From an uncultured Erysipelotrichaceae bacterium (lineage in GTDB: Bacteria > Bacillota_I > Bacilli_A > Erysipelotrichales > Erysipelotrichaceae), in NCBI GenBank assembly GCA_902803495.1, contig CADCPY010000166.1, positions 1-32,083 of the forward strand: a stretch of DNA of 32,083 nt, read 5' to 3'. This document shows, piece by piece, positions 1-8,589 of this stretch (position 1 is the stretch's first letter; the number at the start of each line of letters is the position of its first letter). The translations under genes and the position numbers were made by a program. Below the pieces are notes generated by a model. That model was not told the DNA's origin and did not search any database. It saw only the letters and a program-made list of their open reading frames with translations.

Positions 1-444
1 AGCGGAAGTGGATGGAAGGGAGATGCACGGTACGGATACCGTGGCTTTCTGGTATTTCTCATACAGATGAAATGCGGTTTTCCCGTTACAGAAGACAGCG
101 GTAATCTTACTGTTCTGAATGATTGCTTCGAGATCTGTCGGGACGGCATTTTTGATGGACGCATCGGAAGAACCGCGGATCTCACAGGACTGTATCACAT
201 CATATAAAGCGATATGATTCCGCAGAAGAAACGCTTTCTTTTCTTCGACACTTTCCGGTACCTCTTCCTCTCGGAGATATGCCATCACCTTCCAGAAGCG
301 GTTCTGCTTATGCCCGTAGTAAAAACCCACCTCCCGTGACTTCACACTGGGAAAACTTCCCAATATCAGAATGCGGGAATCGTTATGATAATACGGTTCA
401 AACGGGTGAATGACTTCGGTTAAAGCGTTCATAGGCAACCCCAT
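1..444 (-). CDS. DNA-deoxyinosine (hypoxanthine) glycosylase, 3' end outside window
   Basis: My translation of the minus strand reads open from position 444 to the window edge. It shows the features of the UDG-superfamily hypoxanthine-DNA glycosylases: an N-terminal HPFEP, then ILILGSFPS (motif-A-like loop), GFYYGHKQNRFWKV, and at the edge the SLPSTS that normally leads into the C-terminal PSTSPAN-like motif. Members excise deaminated adenine (hypoxanthine) from DNA in base-excision repair. Two in-frame ATGs are possible, at 444 and 432. The second has a GGGG four to seven bases upstream and gives the usual family N-terminus, while the first adds only MGLP. About 145 residues are visible; the last few tens are missing. 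The gene is divergent from metG and shares a 100 bp intergenic region with it. The family call is firm; enzymatic specificity is inferred. Confidence 0.8.
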   Translation of the reverse strand, partial: MGLPMNALTEVIHPFEPYYHNDSRILILGSFPSVKSREVGFYYGHKQNRFWKVMAYLREEEVPESVEEKKAFLLRNHIALYDVIQSCEIRGSSDASIKNAVPTDLEAIIQNSKITAVFCNGKTAFHLYEKYQKATVSVPCISLPSTSA

Positions 445-488
445 TTTACCATGTAATTCTCTCTTATATAAATAAGGATAAGGTTTTA

Positions 489-517
489 TTCACTTTGGTT
501 TATAGATTTGGTATAAT
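489..517 (+). promoter_or_regulatory. Sigma-A type promoter of metG-gltX-ldcA
   Basis: TTCACT (489-494), 17 bases, then TATAAT (512-517). The -10 is preceded by TGG, an extended -10. The predicted start of transcription, about 524, leaves a short leader containing AGGAGGT (532-538) seven bases before the metG ATG. There is no room for a T-box leader. Confidence 0.7.
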
Positions 518-545
518 TCTTAATGTTATACAGGAGGTATTTGTT

Positions 546-2537
546 ATGAGCAACTATCCGAACCGCCCGAACTTTCCGAAAAAAGCAGTCGTCACTGCCG
601 GAATGCCTTACGGGAACAAGTCACTCCACTTCGGACACATCGGCGGAGTCTTTGTACAGGCGGACACCTATGCCCGTTTCTTGCGGGACCGCATCGGCAA
701 AGACAACGTTGTCTTCGTGAGTGGTACAGACTGCTACGGCAGCCCGATTGCTGAAGGATACCGTGTCAAAAAAGAAAAGGAAGGTTTTGAAGGATCCATC
801 GAGGATTATGTCAATGCCAACCACCAAAGCCAGAAGAATACCTTGCATGATTATCTGATCAGCCTGAACCTCTTCGGTGCCAGCGGACTGGGAAAAACCA
901 AAGAGGTCCATCAGGAAGTCACCAATGAGATCATCACCCGGCTGTATGAAAACGGCTGGCTCGATAAATCCGTTACCCGTCAGTTCTATGACGAAAAAGC
1001 CGGATGTTTCCTTAATGGCCGTCAGGTCATCGGAAAATGTCCGATTCAGGGATGTCAGAGTGAAAAAGGCTACGCCGATGAGTGCGACCTGGGTCACCAG
1101 TACATGCCGGAAGACCTCATCAATCCGAAGAGCACCCTGACCGGGGAAACACCGATCATGAAGGATGTCACCAACTGGTACTTCCGCTTAACGGACTTCG
1201 ACGAGATCCTCAAGGATTATGTCAACATGATTCAGTACAAGGACAATGTCCGTCCGATCGTTTCCAAGACGATGAAGGAAACATTGGCAGAGCCGATCAT
1301 TTACGTCATCAAGGACTATCTGGACCTTTATGAACATTTAAAGAAGGAGCTGCCGCACCATGAAATTCTGGTGGAAGAAAAGAAGAACTCCTTCCAGCTG
1401 ACATTCGACAAGTTAAAAGACAGAGAAACTGCCTGTGAGATCTTAACGGCTCACGGCGTGCGTTACCGTACCGGTAAAACACTGGTACCGCTGCGCTTAT
1501 CCGGCAATATTGAATGGGGCGTCAAGTTCCCGGAACTCGAAGATCTGAAAGATCTGACGGTCTGGGTCTGGCCGGAATCCTTATGGGCTCCGATCTCCTT
1601 CACCAAAGCCTATCTCAACAGCATCGGCAAAGACGATGAAGAGTGGAAGAAATACTGGTGCAGCAAGGATGCCGAAGTCTTCCAGTTCATCGGCCAGGAC
1701 AACATCTACTTCTACGGCATTGCCCAGCAGGCCATGTTCATGGCGCTTCAGGGTAAGGACAATCTGTCCATCACACCGGAAGAAGGCCAGTTGACGTTAT
1801 CTACGTTAGCCGCCAACTACCATATTTTATTCCTGGACAAGAAAGCCAGTTCCAGCGGCTCCGTCAAGCCTCCAATGGCAGCGGACCTGCTCAACTACTA
1901 CACACCGGAACAGCTGCGCGCGCACTTCCTCGGCCTGGCTCTGGATAAGAAGAGCGTCAGCTTCATGCCGAAACCGTTCAACCCGAACGCCAATCCGAAT
2001 GAAGCCGACCCGGTCTTAAAGGAAGGCAATCTGTTCACCAACGTCTTAAACCGTCTGGCCCGTTCCTGTTTCTACACGGTCCAGAAGTATTATGACGGTG
2101 TGTTACCGGAAGGCGAAGTCAGCGCCCAGGTCAAACAGGAAGCGATTGATGTCTGTCTCGACTACGAAAAGGCCATGTACAAGATCGATACTCACAAGTG
2201 CATGGATATCCTGGACAGCTACATCCGCTTAGGCAACAAATACTGGGCAAGAAACTACAACCAGGCAGAAAAGGAAAACAATGAGGAATTACGCAAGCAG
2301 ACACTGATCGACTGCTTCCACATTGTCCGTACCTGCTGCTTATTAACCCACCCGATCGTCCCGCAGGGAACGGAAATGATGGTGGAATACTTAGGTGCCA
2401 ATGAAAACATCTTCAGCTGGGATCACTTCGATGAACCGCTGAACAGCTTCATTGAAGAAGGCAAACCGTTCAAGGTCCTGGAACCGAAGGTCGACTTCTT
2501 CAGCAAGCACCCGAGTCAGTTTGAAGAAGGGAGATAA
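546..2537 (+). CDS. metG: Methionyl-tRNA synthetase-like class I aminoacyl-tRNA synthetase
   Basis: 663 residues from ATG 546, chosen because AGGAGGT at 532-538 is well placed; the longer reading from 495 runs back through the promoter. Class I signature HFGH at residues 28-31. A zinc-knuckle-like segment (C165, C170, C180, H184) is followed by PKSTLTGETPIMKD, as in the E. coli-type MetRS connective peptide. The FIGQDNIYFY block matches MetRS. Three oddities are visible: the KMSKS loop reads KASSS (433-437), lacking the second lysine; about 60 extra residues (roughly 252-315) interrupt the region before the WVWPESLWAP block; and there is no C-terminal tRNA-binding (Trbp111-like) domain. The anticodon-helix TNVLNRLAR retains the Asn and Arg expected of MetRS. 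It should charge tRNA-Met in the cytosol, but a divergent paralogue alongside a standard MetRS elsewhere is possible. It is followed two bases later by gltX. Confidence 0.8.
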   Translation: MSNYPNRPNFPKKAVVTAGMPYGNKSLHFGHIGGVFVQADTYARFLRDRIGKDNVVFVSGTDCYGSPIAEGYRVKKEKEGFEGSIEDYVNANHQSQKNTLHDYLISLNLFGASGLGKTKEVHQEVTNEIITRLYENGWLDKSVTRQFYDEKAGCFLNGRQVIGKCPIQGCQSEKGYADECDLGHQYMPEDLINPKSTLTGETPIMKDVTNWYFRLTDFDEILKDYVNMIQYKDNVRPIVSKTMKETLAEPIIYVIKDYLDLYEHLKKELPHHEILVEEKKNSFQLTFDKLKDRETACEILTAHGVRYRTGKTLVPLRLSGNIEWGVKFPELEDLKDLTVWVWPESLWAPISFTKAYLNSIGKDDEEWKKYWCSKDAEVFQFIGQDNIYFYGIAQQAMFMALQGKDNLSITPEEGQLTLSTLAANYHILFLDKKASSSGSVKPPMAADLLNYYTPEQLRAHFLGLALDKKSVSFMPKPFNPNANPNEADPVLKEGNLFTNVLNRLARSCFYTVQKYYDGVLPEGEVSAQVKQEAIDVCLDYEKAMYKIDTHKCMDILDSYIRLGNKYWARNYNQAEKENNEELRKQTLIDCFHIVRTCCLLTHPIVPQGTEMMVEYLGANENIFSWDHFDEPLNSFIEEGKPFKVLEPKVDFFSKHPSQFEEGR

Positions 2538-2539
2538 TC

Positions 2540-4192
2540 ATGGATTATCAGAAGTTAGCAGAATTATTATTCCCGAACATTCAGAAGACTCCGCAGGAAT
2601 ATGAAGAAATGTTTCCGGAGAGAGATCTTCCGAAAGGCGCGGAAGTCTTACGTATGGCACCGAGCCCGACGGGATTCATCCACCTCGGAAACCTCTACGG
2701 CACTCTGGCCGATGAGCGTGTCGCTCACCGCTCCAACGGTGTTCTGTACCTCCGAATCGAAGATACGGACGACAAGCGGAAAGTCGACGGCGCCGTGGAA
2801 ACACTGTTAAAGACATTCAAGTACTTTGAAATTCCGTTCGATGAAGGTGCGGAAGTCGATCCGAACAACGGCAACAACTACGGACCGTACTATCAGAGAC
2901 AGCGTGCCGAGATCTATCAGTGCTTTGCGAAAGATTTGATCGCCAGAGGCCTCGCCTATCCGTGCTTCTGCTCCGAAGAGGAACTCAACGAGATCCGCGA
3001 AAAGCAGACGGAACTGAAAGTCACGACCGGCTACTACGGCGAATGGGCCAAGTGCCGCAATTTGACGTATGAAGAAGTCGAGAAACACATTCAGAACGGT
3101 GATCCGTTCACGGTCAGACTCCGTGCCAACGGTGACATCAATAAGAAGCACGTCTTCCACGATGAGATCAAGGGAGACATCACGGTCATTGAAAACGACC
3201 AGGACGTGGTCCTCTTAAAACAGGACGGCATCCCGACCTATCACTTCGCCCATGCGATCGATGACCACCTCATGCGTACCACGGTTGTGCTGCGTGGGGA
3301 AGAATGGCTCGGCACCTTACCGGTACATATCGAACTCTTCAATGCCTTAGGCTTCAAGCGTCCGAAATATGCCCATACGTCCCAGTTAATGAAGATCGAT
3401 AACGGCGTCAAGCGTAAGCTCAGCAAGCGCAAGGACCCGGAACTTTCTCTGGATTACTACCGCCATCTCGGTTACCATCCGTATGCGGTCAAGATCTACT
3501 TAATGACACTCTTGAACTGGAACTTTGAGGAATGGTTCCTCAAACATCCGGATACTCCGATCGAAGAGTTTGACTTCAAGCTCAAGAACATGGGACAGTC
3601 CGGTGCCCTCTTTGACTTAGCCAAACTGGACAATATTTCCAAGACCTACCTGTCCAAGTTCTCTTTAGATGAGATGAAGGCCTGGCTGAAGAAATTCGTA
3701 CAGGAATTCCGTGCCGACAAGTACGATGTCTATTTCGGGGATGAAGCCTATCTCGATAAGATCCTGTCCTTAGGCATGGGACTGGAATTAAAGAAGCGCA
3801 GAAAAGACTATATCTCCTGCACGCAGATTCTGGACAGCATCTCCTACTACTTCGATGAGCTGCATCATCCGGAATATTCCTTCAAGTACGACAGCGATCT
3901 CTGCTTAAAGATCATTGAAGACTTTGAAGCATCCTATGATAGTAATGACGACAACAGCCAGTGGTTTGAAAAAGTCAAAGCCATTGCCGAGAAATACGGT
4001 TTCTGCACGGACATGAAGGAATACCGCAACAACCCGGACAGCTATCCGGGAAGCGTATCCGATGTCGCGGAGATCATCCGTATCGCCATTACCGGTTTAA
4101 GCAATACCCCGGACCTCTATGCCATTCAGAAGATCATGGGATACGAGCGCTCCATGCACCATTTACAGATGGCCAAGGAAGCCCTGAAATAA
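2540..4192 (+). CDS. gltX: Glutamyl-tRNA synthetase
   Basis: 550 residues, class Ic synthetase that attaches glutamate to tRNA-Glu (and to tRNA-Gln in bacteria relying on GatCAB). APSPTGFIHLGN carries the HIGH-equivalent HLGN at 48-51. LRIEDTD follows, then the YPCFCSEEEL region, the DGIPTYHFAHAIDDHLM block, and KLSKR (293-297) in place of KMSKS. About 35 residues precede the usual GluRS start, and the length is like the approximately 550-residue clostridial form rather than the 480-residue E. coli form. AAGGGAG (2527-2533) serves as ribosome binding site inside the end of metG, so the two are probably translated from one mRNA. The window does not show whether a second GluRS or a GlnRS exists. 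Confidence 0.92.
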   Translation: MDYQKLAELLFPNIQKTPQEYEEMFPERDLPKGAEVLRMAPSPTGFIHLGNLYGTLADERVAHRSNGVLYLRIEDTDDKRKVDGAVETLLKTFKYFEIPFDEGAEVDPNNGNNYGPYYQRQRAEIYQCFAKDLIARGLAYPCFCSEEELNEIREKQTELKVTTGYYGEWAKCRNLTYEEVEKHIQNGDPFTVRLRANGDINKKHVFHDEIKGDITVIENDQDVVLLKQDGIPTYHFAHAIDDHLMRTTVVLRGEEWLGTLPVHIELFNALGFKRPKYAHTSQLMKIDNGVKRKLSKRKDPELSLDYYRHLGYHPYAVKIYLMTLLNWNFEEWFLKHPDTPIEEFDFKLKNMGQSGALFDLAKLDNISKTYLSKFSLDEMKAWLKKFVQEFRADKYDVYFGDEAYLDKILSLGMGLELKKRRKDYISCTQILDSISYYFDELHHPEYSFKYDSDLCLKIIEDFEASYDSNDDNSQWFEKVKAIAEKYGFCTDMKEYRNNPDSYPGSVSDVAEIIRIAITGLSNTPDLYAIQKIMGYERSMHHLQMAKEALK

Positions 4193-4196
4193 ACCT

Positions 4197-5216
4197 ATGC
4201 GTTATCCGGAATTTTTAAAGAAACACGATACGATTGCCCACGTGGCTCCGAGCTTCGGTGTCACGGGCGAACCTTATACAACTCAGTACAAGGAAGCAAG
4301 ACGCAAATTCGAAGAACTCGGCTATACCATTCAGGAAGCGGAAAGCCTCTACCTGATGGGAAAAGCTGCCAGCAACACCGCCGAAGCAAGAGCCAGCGAA
4401 TGGATGAAGGCCTACCTCGATGAGAATGTGGACTTTGTGCATTCCGTCGCCGGCGGGGAACTCATGATGGAGATCCTTCCACTCATCGATTTCCACACGC
4501 TGATCCATGCCAAACCGAAATGGTTCATGGGCTACAGCGACAATACCTACATGACCTTCCTTCTCAATACCATCTGCGATACGGCTTCCCTTTACGGAAA
4601 CTGCGTGGAAAACTTCGGGATGGAGAAGTGGCATAAATCCTTAAAGGAATCTTATCAGATCATGCAGGGCAAGCGCTTCGAGCAGAAGAGCTATCCGAAA
4701 TTTGCGATCAACGATGTCAGCCACATCGAAGGCATGGAACTGGCAGATTACGACTTAACAGAAAAGAATGTCATCTACACCTCCACAGGCGAAGACATGA
4801 CACTGCACGGCCGTCTGATCGGCGGCTGCATGGACTGCCTGGTTACCTTAGTCGGTACTCCGTACGACCAGGTGGAAGAGTTCAAGGAACGCTACAGCGA
4901 AGACGGTGTTCTCTTCTATATGGAAGCGTATGACTACAGCCCGGTCGGAATCGTCCGCACCCTCCTTCAGATGAAGGAAGCCGGCTGGTTCGACGGCTGT
5001 AACGGCATTCTCTTCGGCAGAAGAAAACAGCGTGACCCGTTCTTCGGACTCACGTATGAAGAAGCACTGCACTCCGTGCTGGATGATTTGAACACTCCGT
5101 ATGTTTACGAGATGGACTTCGGACACGTACCGCCGGCCTGGACACTCATTTCCGGCAGCGTTGCGACGGTGGAAGTCAAAAACAGGAAGGCCAGCATTAC
5201 CTATGAATTGAAATAG
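4197..5216 (+). CDS. ldcA: LD-carboxypeptidase family protein (peptidase S66)
   Basis: 339 residues of the S66 (LdcA/MccF) family. The nucleophile motif GYSDNT puts Ser at 114. The other triad members are probably Glu243 (YMEAYDYSP) and His310 (DFGHVPP). Family members cleave the bond between meso-diaminopimelate and D-Ala in murein tetrapeptides during cell-wall recycling, or hydrolyse aminoacyl-nucleotide antibiotics such as microcin C (MccF). No signal peptide is seen, so it is cytosolic. It follows gltX after four bases with only a distant AAGGAAG, suggesting translational coupling. Because it is co-transcribed with two tRNA synthetases, an MccF-like role in resistance to aminoacyl-AMP synthetase inhibitors is worth considering alongside recycling. 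The symbol is by family, not proven specificity. Confidence 0.82.
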   Translation: MRYPEFLKKHDTIAHVAPSFGVTGEPYTTQYKEARRKFEELGYTIQEAESLYLMGKAASNTAEARASEWMKAYLDENVDFVHSVAGGELMMEILPLIDFHTLIHAKPKWFMGYSDNTYMTFLLNTICDTASLYGNCVENFGMEKWHKSLKESYQIMQGKRFEQKSYPKFAINDVSHIEGMELADYDLTEKNVIYTSTGEDMTLHGRLIGGCMDCLVTLVGTPYDQVEEFKERYSEDGVLFYMEAYDYSPVGIVRTLLQMKEAGWFDGCNGILFGRRKQRDPFFGLTYEEALHSVLDDLNTPYVYEMDFGHVPPAWTLISGSVATVEVKNRKASITYELK

Positions 5217-5241
5217 CCGCTCAAACGGCTATTTTCTTTTT
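5212..5241 (+). terminator. Rho-independent terminator of metG-gltX-ldcA
   Basis: Perfect 8 bp stem AATAGCCG/CGGCTATT (5212-5219, 5226-5233) with a six-base loop, followed by TTCTTTTT. The ldcA stop codon lies in the left arm. Confidence 0.8.
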
Positions 5242-5276
5242 ATAAAAATTGATAAAATAAAGCCGGGAGAAACAGT

Positions 5277-6047
5277 ATGAGAATATTAATTACCAATGAC
5301 GACGGCATTCAGGCTCCGGGCATCCGCTCTTTAGTCAATGCCTTAAAACCGCTGGGCGATATCACGGTAGTGGCACCGGCCACCCAGCAGACCGCCAAGG
5401 GCAACGCCATGACGTATGACAGGGAACTGATCTGCGAGCGCTATGACTTTGATTCGGACGTGAAGGCGTATAAAGTCTACGGAACCCCGCGCGACTGCAT
5501 CTATGCGGCACTGGATGTCTTTATGGACGAGAAGCCGGATCTGGTGGTTTCCGGCATTAACGAGGGTGCCAACCTTTCCAACTGCTGTGTTTCGAGCGGC
5601 ACCATCGGCGCAGCCACGGGTGCCTATGCCGAGGGACTGGTCGCCATTGCGACTTCTCTGGACTTCGGAAGCGAATATCCCTATGACCGCTTTGCGCCGT
5701 ACTTAAGAGATATTGCCGCCTGGTTTGTGAAGCAGCCGTTCTGCCATGACTTTATCCTAAGCGTCAATCTGCCGAATCCGAAAGACGGCATTGTCAAAGG
5801 CGTGACGGTCGGCGACTACGGCGGACGTCAGATCTTCCTCTCCAAATACGAAGTGGAGAACGAGTCCGACGGGAAGATCACCCTGCTCATGAAGGGCAGC
5901 GGCGTCTCCATGGAGGATATCGTGGAAGACCTCGACCATGACATGTATGCCCTCGCGCAGGGATATATCGTCTTAACTCCGCTCGATGACGACGTGGTCA
6001 AAAAGGATTCGCTGGAATTCCTGAAATCCTACATTACCCATAGATAA
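5277..6047 (+). CDS. surE: 5'/3'-nucleotidase SurE
   Basis: 256 residues. SurE is a metal-dependent phosphatase acting on nucleoside 5'- and 3'-monophosphates and short polyphosphate. The N-terminal ILITNDDGI supplies metal ligands Asp8 and Asp9. GTPRDC and SGINEGANL follow in the expected order, then SSGTIGAATGA. The loop that normally reads RSGAS is replaced here by QQTAKGNAMT, so the usual serine metal ligand is not obvious. ATG 5277 is preceded by CGGGAG with seven-base spacing. It stands alone between two terminators. A TAAAAT at 5253-5258 is a weak -10 candidate. Confidence 0.92.
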   Translation: MRILITNDDGIQAPGIRSLVNALKPLGDITVVAPATQQTAKGNAMTYDRELICERYDFDSDVKAYKVYGTPRDCIYAALDVFMDEKPDLVVSGINEGANLSNCCVSSGTIGAATGAYAEGLVAIATSLDFGSEYPYDRFAPYLRDIAAWFVKQPFCHDFILSVNLPNPKDGIVKGVTVGDYGGRQIFLSKYEVENESDGKITLLMKGSGVSMEDIVEDLDHDMYALAQGYIVLTPLDDDVVKKDSLEFLKSYITHR

Positions 6048-6053
6048 ATAATA

Positions 6054-6085
6054 AGGAGAAGACCACGTGTCTTCTCTTAACTTTT
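6054..6085 (+). terminator. Terminator after surE
   Basis: Stem GAGAAGAC/GTCTTCTC (6056-6063 with 6069-6076), extended by a G-U and an A-U pair, five-base loop CACGT, then a short CTTTT tract (6081-6085) after AA. The T tract is short, so efficiency is uncertain. Confidence 0.55.
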
Positions 6086-6105
6086 CAGGCGATTTATTCT
6101 ATAAT
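6077..6105 (+). promoter_or_regulatory. Promoter of the PPi-dependent phosphofructokinase gene
   Basis: TTAACT (6077-6082), 17 bases, TATAAT (6100-6105). The -35 overlaps the right arm of the preceding terminator. The gene's ribosome binding site AAGGAG lies at 6131-6136. Confidence 0.6.
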
Positions 6106-6143
6106 TTGATATAGAGAAAAACATAAAAAGAAGGAGTATCATT

Positions 6144-7805
6144 ATGAAACTTACACCGCTTCAGAAAGCCAGATACGAATATCAGCCAAAATTACCGGGC
6201 ATGCTCCGTCACGGCATTTCCGAGATCTGCGTCAAGGAAGGCGAAGCAACTCAGAGTGTTGCTGACCAGGAAAAAATCCAGGCTTTATTCCCGAATACTT
6301 ACGGAAAAAAAGAAATTACCTTTATGAAAGGGAAAAACACCTCCCCTGCCAAAAAGCAGGTTGTCGGTGTGATCCTCTCCGGCGGACAGGCACCTGGCGG
6401 ACATAACGTTGTCTGCGGTCTCTATGACGCATTAAAGGCAACCGATAAGGAAAATGTCCTCTACGGATTCAAGAACGGTCCGATCGGCTTATTAAAAGAC
6501 GACTATCTCATCTTTGATGATGAATATATCAATCAGTACCGCAACACCGGCGGCTTCGACATCATCGGCTCCGGCAGAACAAAACTGGAAACGGAAGACC
6601 AGTTTGCGGTCGCAGCGGAAGTCTGCAAGAAGCACGGCATTACAGCCATCGTCATTATCGGCGGTGACGATTCCAATACCAACGCAGCTGTCTTAGCGGA
6701 ATACTTCGCAGCACACAACACCGGCGTTCAGGTCATCGGCTGCCCGAAGACCATCGACGGTGACTTAAAGAACGAAGACATTGAATGTTCCTTCGGTTTC
6801 GACACGGCAACCAAGACATACAGCGAACTCATCGGCAATATCGAACGTGATGCCAACTCCGCTAAGAAGTACTGGCACTTCGTTAAGGTCATGGGCCGTT
6901 CCGCTTCCCACGTCGCCCTGGAATGCGCACTGGAAACACAGCCGAACATCTGCCTGATCTCCGAAGAAGTCGCAGCAAAGAAGATGTCCCTGTCCTCCAT
7001 TGCGGACTATATCGCCGACGCGGTCGCCAAACGTGCAGCCAACGGCAATAACTTCGGTGTGGCTATCATTCCGGAAGGCGTTGTCGAATTCGTACCGGAA
7101 TTCTCCGTCTTAATCAAGGAAATCAACGAACTTCTGGCCGGTTCCAAAGCCGAAGCCTTCAACGCACTGGCAAGCTGGGATGAAAAATATGCCTTCATCG
7201 AAAAAGGTCTGTCCAAGGAATCCATGGCCGTCTTCGCCATCCTGCCGCAGGGCATCCAGCAGCAGCTGTTCCTGGAAAGAGACCCGCACGGCAACGTTCA
7301 GGTTTCCCTGATCGAATCCGAAAAGCTCTTCTCCGCTTTAGTCAAAGCCAAACTGGAAGAGAGAAGAAAAGCAGGCACTTACAATGGGAAATTCAGCCCG
7401 CTGCATCACTTCTTCGGATATGAAGGAAGATGTGCCTTCCCGTCCAACTTCGATGCGGACTACTGCTACTCCTTAGGATACAATGCCTTCATGCTGATCC
7501 AGTACGGATACAACGGATACCTCTCCAAGGTTTCCAACCTGTCCAAACCGGCAGAAGAATGGGTTGCAGGCGGCATGCCGATCACCAAGATGATGAACAT
7601 CGAACGCAGACACGGCGAAGACAAACCGGTTATCCGCAAGGCCTTAGTCGAACTCGACGGCAAACCGTTTAAATACTTCGAAGCCAACCGTGATACCTGG
7701 GCGGTCGAAACAGCTTACACATATCCGGGTGCCATCCAGTACTACGGACCGACGGAAGTCTGTGATTTGACAACTAGAACACTGGCTCTCGAAAAAGGAG
7801 AATAG
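6144..7805 (+). CDS. pfp: Pyrophosphate-dependent 6-phosphofructokinase
   Basis: 553 residues, the length of the 'long' PPi-PFK clade. It phosphorylates fructose 6-phosphate to the 1,6-bisphosphate reversibly with pyrophosphate, in glycolysis and gluconeogenesis. The substrate loop is [14 protein letters not shown] (75-88). GGDDSN at 173-178 is the PPi-type signature; the ATP enzymes have [13 protein letters not shown] (201-208) holds the catalytic Asp205, and KVMGRSASH is the fructose-phosphate site. ATG 6144 has AAGGAG seven bases upstream. It is monocistronic, with its own promoter and a strong terminator. PPi dependence rests on the GGDD motif and the clade length. Confidence 0.92.
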   Translation: MKLTPLQKARYEYQPKLPGMLRHGISEICVKEGEATQSVADQEKIQALFPNTYGKKEITFMKGKNTSPAKKQVVGVILSGGQAPGGHNVVCGLYDALKATDKENVLYGFKNGPIGLLKDDYLIFDDEYINQYRNTGGFDIIGSGRTKLETEDQFAVAAEVCKKHGITAIVIIGGDDSNTNAAVLAEYFAAHNTGVQVIGCPKTIDGDLKNEDIECSFGFDTATKTYSELIGNIERDANSAKKYWHFVKVMGRSASHVALECALETQPNICLISEEVAAKKMSLSSIADYIADAVAKRAANGNNFGVAIIPEGVVEFVPEFSVLIKEINELLAGSKAEAFNALASWDEKYAFIEKGLSKESMAVFAILPQGIQQQLFLERDPHGNVQVSLIESEKLFSALVKAKLEERRKAGTYNGKFSPLHHFFGYEGRCAFPSNFDADYCYSLGYNAFMLIQYGYNGYLSKVSNLSKPAEEWVAGGMPITKMMNIERRHGEDKPVIRKALVELDGKPFKYFEANRDTWAVETAYTYPGAIQYYGPTEVCDLTTRTLALEKGE

Positions 7806-7825
7806 TACTCTTTCACAAAAGACAC

Positions 7826-7863
7826 AAGGCGGGAAAAACTTTCCCGCCTTTCTTTGCTCTTTT
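7826..7863 (+). terminator. Strong rho-independent terminator after pfp
   Basis: 11 bp stem AAGGCGGGAAA/TTTCCCGCCTT (7826-7836 with 7840-7850) with a three-base loop, followed by TCTTTGCTCTTTT. Confidence 0.85.
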
Positions 7864-7864
7864 C

Positions 7865-7870
7865 TATAAT
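7865..7870 (+). promoter_or_regulatory. -10 box upstream of the CAT-like gene
   Basis: TATAAT at 7865-7870, directly after the pfp terminator. No convincing -35 at 16-18 bases. A leader of about 20 bases with AAGAAGG leads to ATG 7899. Confidence 0.45.
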
Positions 7871-7898
7871 ATATATAGATAAATAAGAAGGTATTTTC

Positions 7899-8531
7899 AT
7901 GAGCAAGCACTACATCGATATGGATAACTATCCCAGAGCCGCACATTTCGCCTATTTCCGCTCCCTGCCCTATCCCTATGTCGGAACGACCGTCAATGTG
8001 GATGTCACGGGACTCTTATCTTACTGTAAAAGCCATCAGGTCTCCTTTTATCTGATGTTTCTGCACGAAGCCGCTCTGGCAGCTGACGCGATTCCGGAAT
8101 TCCGCCAGCGCATCGAAGGCGGGAGAATTGCGGAATATGACGCCTGCCCGACGTCCCATACCGAAGCAAAGGAAGACGGAACCTACTGTTACTGCACATT
8201 GCACCACCATATGCCGTTAGACGACTATCTCAAAGAAGCGGAAGCTGCCCGGAAGGAATGTCAGAAGAACGGCATTACGGAAGATGAAGACGTGGCAAGC
8301 ATGTACTTTATCTCCACGCTGCCCTGGCTGCACTACACTTCCCTCATTCAGCCGGTAGCGGGAGGCGATGAGTCCAACCCGCGCATCACCTGGGGGAAAT
8401 ACGAGAAAGACGTCAACGGAAGATATCAGATGCCGCTCTCCGTACTGGTGCATCATGCCCTGATTGACGGCATCCAGATTGCCCGTTTTTATGACAATAT
8501 CAGCCAAAACCTGAATCAGTACGAAGGGTAA
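7899..8531 (+). CDS. Chloramphenicol acetyltransferase-like O-acyltransferase
   Basis: 210 residues of the trimeric CAT fold. The active-site motif VHHALIDG is present, with His186 the catalytic base and Asp190-Gly191 conserved. The FYLMFLHEAALAADAIPEFRQRI block matches the CAT core helix. CAT enzymes transfer acetyl from acetyl-CoA to the 3-hydroxyl of chloramphenicol. Chromosomal relatives of this kind often have unknown acceptors, and I cannot tell resistance from housekeeping use. It has its own -10 and a good ribosome binding site, AAGAAGG, seven bases before ATG 7899. Its codon usage resembles the neighbouring housekeeping genes, so recent acquisition is not indicated. Confidence 0.8.
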   Translation: MSKHYIDMDNYPRAAHFAYFRSLPYPYVGTTVNVDVTGLLSYCKSHQVSFYLMFLHEAALAADAIPEFRQRIEGGRIAEYDACPTSHTEAKEDGTYCYCTLHHHMPLDDYLKEAEAARKECQKNGITEDEDVASMYFISTLPWLHYTSLIQPVAGGDESNPRITWGKYEKDVNGRYQMPLSVLVHHALIDGIQIARFYDNISQNLNQYEG

Positions 8532-8589
8532 CCGGTTTTCGGTGTATTGTTGTCTTTCAAAAATTAAAAATATTGAAAGTTTCGAAAGT

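Noticed and set aside
621-1097. A 158-residue open frame opposite metG
   Set aside because: Shadow of the metG coding strand, no ribosome binding site and no family features; the same applies to the other antisense frames over real genes.
6054-6078. CACGTG-centred palindrome as a possible parS site
   Set aside because: Flanks do not fit TGTTTCACGTGAAACA, and position after surE with a following T tract fits a terminator better. No other parS-like 16-mer was seen.
7899-8531. A proven chloramphenicol resistance gene
   Set aside because: The active-site motif is intact, but many chromosomal CAT-fold proteins act on other substrates; only the family level is supported.
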